Assembly: GCA_024449915.1 (NCBI GenBank)
Contig: JAMZAV010003250.1
Span: 1 to 64,000, forward strand
DNA: 64,000 nt
Reading direction: 5' to 3'
From: Sweltsa coloradensis
Lineage: Eukaryota; Arthropoda; Insecta; Plecoptera; Chloroperlidae
The notes under the pieces are model-generated. The model was not told where the DNA came from. It saw only the letters and a program-made list of their open reading frames with translations, and did not search any database. Shown here one piece after another: positions 60,119-64,000 of the stretch. The position numbers and the translations under genes are program-made. Position 1 is the stretch's first letter; each line of letters opens with the position of its first letter.

Positions 60119-61125
60119 ATTGTTAATAAAATACTCGGATTGCAATATATACATTTTAATTCTATATTCATTAGGTGTTTTGGTTCGTAGTACGTGTGGC
60201 AAAAGATACCAACGGAATATCGAAAATAATCTAGGCCTATATAACTGACATTTATACCATGACAGTTGGAATGCAAGAACTCCCGCAGTTATCTGTGTCT
60301 GAGGTTAAGCTAGGCCTAGTCCTTTAGGCCCATGTTAGTCTGTGATATTATTTTATTCTTAACCCGCCTGTAAAGGTGACTCAAATGCAATGAACAATTT
60401 GGATTGAATTCTTACCTTTTTGGAGATTTGGAGACTGAGTTGGTGGCAAATATGTAGTGTACAGTACATGTACAGTACATGGTCAAGTATTTATGATGGA
60501 GCTGAGACTTATATTGTGTAAATATTTTATTAATCTGGCAGCAAATTTGAAATGCATGTGCCACACAGCTAGATTTGGTTCGAAGTGAAATGTACGTCAT
60601 GTTTCCATGGAAATAAATTAAATCGTATGGATTCTGCTCACTTCATTATTAACTTATTCTCGTCGGCACACATTATTGAATTTATTAATTTGCGATTATA
60701 AAATATAGTTCGATTAGACCTTTATTATATGCTCGCCCTTTCGCAATGTACGATCGTCGCCGGAACGGTATTGAGTAGTCGTGATAGGTTATGTTTGTCT
60801 TTCTGTATCCTGCGATTACGTCTTCATTCATCTGTAGTTGGAATCTTCTCAGTTCTTTTTTCACGTTGCAACACTTTCCATACATTGTAGTGTAAAAGCA
60901 AAATGTTATCTAATGCGATTGATTTAAAAACACTGAATAAGAAGCAAACTAGTATTATTCACGTATTTCTGTCAATGTCAAAAGATCGAAAACAACAAAA
61001 ATAAAGCAATAATAACACATTTAAGGTAAATATACTAGCGGTGGTACAGAGTCTTCTAGAAATCTAAACTTTTGTCCAAGGTCTAAAAGATACTTTGTTC
61101 AGAGAGCTGTAACCAAATACATTAA

Positions 61126-62629
61126 TTGGATGAGCGAAGCGAAGACTTTTAATTACACTGACCCCTCAAGAAATTTAGCTCCAATGTTTTTGTGTTTTTT
61201 TCTGGTTGTTTGTCGCACGCTAACGGGCAAACGACATATGCGATCTTGATGAAAATTGGAGGGGACCTTCGAAATATCAAAACTAAGACCTGCTACGTTT
61301 TTTGGGTACAATCGAAGAAATACTTCTCATGATTATCGTACTTTTACGATTTTTCCGATTTTAAAGTGCGATATTTTCGTGACATTTGGGCCGATTTGAC
61401 CAAACGGGTGGGGCTACAACGTTCATATTTTACATGGACATTAAAGTAATGGTGATGTATTGCTTTCTGAAAGAAAAAGTTGAAAAAGTTACCCAGAATC
61501 TATAGAATAAAGGTTTTAATATGAGTTTTTTAAGGATTATACTAACAATTAAGAATTAACAATAGAAACTTGACAACAATCACCTACAATGCATTCTATA
61601 GCATAGTTCTAGATGAAAATCTTGGTTGGTCACAACATTGTTTGGAATTATGTTGTAAACTCAGTTCAGCTTGCTTTGCAATAAGATCCGTACAGGAAAT
61701 AGCAGGTTTAAATGTTGCTAAGTTAGTTTATCATATCATTCCAACTTTGAATCCCACATACGTTATGGCATTGAATTTTAAAGGTCATTCAGTAAATGTA
61801 ATTACCTTATTTAAAGTGCAGAAAAGGGCAATGAGGAACATGTGCGGCCTTGTCATCTAGTTATATGAAGGCACACTGCAAGCCGCTGTTCATTAAACAT
61901 AAAATATTAACTCTTTATTCCCTGTATATTTTGGAGGCAACCTCTCTTGTAAAAAGTCTTGAAAAATTCAAATAAACCTGTCTTAAACCATGATGTACAC
62001 CATCATAAAACTCGTCGAAATGGTGACATTCATTGTACCCAGTATAGAACGAAGCTAACACAAAACAACTCTGTGTATATTAATTATAAACTATTTAATA
62101 AATTGCCGAAACAGATAACCAATGCTATGAACTTAATCACATTTCGAAATAAACTAACAACATTTTTAACTTACAAAGCTTATTACTCCATGGAAGAGTT
62201 TTTTCAAGACCAGGATTTTAAATACATGAAAAAGTGGGTGAATAGGGGCCTGGCCTGGGGCTACCCAGTCTTGACTTTCAAAACTTCATGGGTAATTTTT
62301 AAATTTGGTTTTCACTTCTACAGACCTTGTAACCATTTATGTGTGTAGGTAGAATGTATTGTTTTGTTTATGCATGTGCATAATATTGTGTTGAATTTGT
62401 ACGTATTATGTTGTTGTGCTATGTGAATTGTATTACTGTCATTTTGTATTCATCAGGCTACACAATCATTATGATTGTCTTGTTATACTTATGTATTACT
62501 GTGTCCTGAAATAAATCTTATCTTATCTTATCTCAAAAAGCACTTGCAAAGGAAAAGTGGTCCTACACAAACTAAAAACTTACAAAAAAGCTCATCCATC
62601 AACGCGGCGGGACTTAAGCGTTTTCCTAG
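61126..62629 (+). mobile_element. Helitron-like element split by a LINE fragment
   Basis: 5' TTGGATGAGCGAAGCG and 3' GACTTAAGCGTTTTCCTAG then T. The parts outside 61597-62534 match the 1214-1696 element in order (CTGACCCCTCAAGAAA, GGGGCTACAACGTTCATA, CACCTACAATGCATTC, then AAACTTACAAAAAAGCTCATCC). Confidence 0.65.
61597..62534 (+). pseudogene. 5'-truncated LINE: 3' end of reverse transcriptase ORF
   Basis: Starts with LDENLGWSQH and LCCKLSSACFAIRSV (61609 onward), continues with the VQKRAMRNMCGL segment, then in other frames CKPLFIKHKILTLYSLYI, KTRRNGD and NYKLFNKLPKQI. This order is the thumb and C-terminal region of Jockey/CR1-like non-LTR retrotransposon reverse transcriptases. Frameshifts and stops (61860, 61973) kill it. 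The 3' end is AATAAA followed by a (TCTTA)n tail at 62516-62534, as expected for a LINE 3' end. The catalytic domain is missing. Confidence 0.75.
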
Positions 62630-62630
62630 T

Positions 62631-64000
62631 ACTAGGAAGCTTCGCAAACGCTTTTTCAGCCGCGTTGATGGATATGAGCGTAATTGGTGTATTGAGCTGC
62701 CATGTGTTATGCGGATTTCTGTTGTTCTGTGAAAAATTATTACTAAGTTCAAGATTTTCTTTAAACTAGGAAACGCTTAAGTCCCCCGCGTTGTTAGATG
62801 AGCGTAATTGGTGCATTGAGCTGCCATGTGTTATGCGATTTTCTTTTGTTCTGTGAAAAAATCATCAGTAAGTTGAAGTTTTTTAAAATTAATTAATTAA
62901 ATTAAAATTAACTAATTTTTTTTAATTAATCGTAATTTAAAAAAGAAAAAATCGAAAGATTGAAATTTTCATAAGAAATAATATTATTCGATTGCGCTTA
63001 AATTTCACTTGAATATATTGATAAATAAAATTAAGGTTCTGTGAAAAAATCATGACAATAGGATAAAGCATTTGTCGGTGTTATAGGTCAAAGATTGTTT
63101 AAAAAAAGAAAAAAAAAAGAAAAATTTCGAATTTCTTGAGACATAATTTTTCAATGGCGCTCAAATCTCACACGAATACCTAAATTCATAAAATTAAGGT
63201 TCTGTGAAAAAATCATTAAAATCGGATAAAGCATGTAGGTGTTATAAGTCGAAGAAATTCTTTAAAAATCGAAAAAAATCTAAAATTGCGATTTTCATGA
63301 GAAATAATTTTTTGATTGCGCTCAAATATGTTGCAGTTCTAAGTTCGGAGATTTCGAAGGCCTCCTTAAAATTTGATCGCAATTGGAGTATCGGTTTAGC
63401 CGAAATCGTGTTAACAGACACACAAAAATACAGGAAAAAAAGAAAAAAAAACATTCAGGATTTTTTTCTTCAGTGTAGTGAAATGGAATCTTCGCTTCGC
63501 TCGCTACGCTCCTCCAATTAATTTATATTAAATCAAAAATTAACTTAAATTTTTAATTTTTTTAATTAATCGTAATTTTAAAAATTAAAAAAATCGTAAA
63601 ATTGCGATTATCATATAAAAAAATTATTCGATCGCGCTCAAATTTCACAAGAATATATTAATTTATAAAATTGGGGTTCCTGAAAAAAGTCAATACAATC
63701 GGATAAAGCATTTAGGTGTTATAAGTCAAGGAATTGTTAAAAAAAAAAGTTACATTTCTATTTTCATAAGAAATAATTTTTTGATTGCGCTCAAATTTCA
63801 CACGAATATCTTAATTCATAAAACAATAATTCTGTGAAAATATCATCAAAATCGGATAAAGCATGTAGGTGTTATAAGTCGAAGAAATTTTTAAAAAATC
63901 AAAAAAAATCGTAAAATGCGTTTTTCATTAAAAATAATTTTTCAATTGCGCTCAAAAACGTGGCAGTTCTAAGTTCAGAGATTTCGAAGGTCTCCAGAAA
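62631..64000 (-). mobile_element. Helitron-like element, outer copy, runs off the window
   Basis: Begins CTAGGAAGCTTCGCAAACGC (its 3' end, minus orientation), continues to about 62765, is interrupted by another copy (62766-63517), and resumes with A/T-rich central modules to the window end (GCGCTCAAATTTCACA, GGATAAAGCATTTAGGTG). Its 5' end lies beyond 64000. Confidence 0.6.
62766..63517 (-). mobile_element. Helitron-like element, nested copy
   Basis: CTAGGAAACGCTTAAGTCCC at 62766 to CGCTACGCTCCTCCAA at 63517, with about three central modules. Flanked by A on the left and T on the right, and no target duplication, consistent with Helitron insertion at AT. Confidence 0.65.

Overview
The window looks like repeat-rich nuclear DNA of an invertebrate animal. 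Reasons: a metazoan-type alpha-1,3-fucosyltransferase with a splice acceptor, tRNA-derived SINEs, non-LTR and Penelope-like retroelement remnants, long-TIR and hAT-like DNA transposons, Helitron-like elements with central tandem repeats, and a large satellite array. There are no operons, ribosome binding sites or CRISPR arrays. The exact phylum (mollusc, echinoderm, hemichordate and so on) cannot be fixed from the sequence alone.

Layout. 1-3.8 kb: unique DNA with one Helitron-like copy, a tRNA-like relic and a SINE fragment. 3.8-5.35 kb: the only convincing host gene, a GT10 fucosyltransferase on the minus strand. Its single large coding exon has no ATG, begins at a good 3' splice site, and probably joins a short upstream exon. 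5.35-10.9 kb: upstream and intergenic DNA with a strong hairpin, tRNA-like relics and a hAT-type insertion inside a SINE. 10.9-37.75 kb: a satellite array with about 35 monomers of ~552 bp. Each monomer is a 5'-truncated SINE body fused to about three copies of an ~85-88 bp subrepeat. The array is interrupted by an LTR element with near-identical LTRs (16.9-19.6 kb), three copies of a hAT-like element at the same target site (one carrying a nested Helitron-like copy), three copies of a ~370 bp spacer, and a full-length SINE at 37 kb. 37.75-46.45 kb: about 2.5 tandem copies of a ~2.9 kb unit; the first copy carries an 811 bp element whose empty site is visible in its sister copies.

46.8-52.5 kb: a 5.65 kb element bounded by ~500 bp inverted repeats. 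52.8-54.2 kb: a decayed Penelope-like GIY-YIG fragment and a hammerhead-like core, with two SINEs inserted. 54.8-58.4 kb: a 3.57 kb element with ~600 bp inverted repeats made of ~163 bp subrepeats; it encloses a wrecked protein gene whose C-terminal half carries XPG/FEN-like nuclease motifs (Academ-like is the best guess). 58.4-64 kb: a foldback element, further dispersed repeats, a LINE 3' end inserted in a Helitron-like element, and nested Helitron-like copies running off the window end.

The genes do not form a pathway. The main story is genome dynamics: a SINE became part of a satellite, which was then amplified as higher-order blocks that carried later transposon insertions with them. Family assignments come from motif recognition and memory, with no database search.
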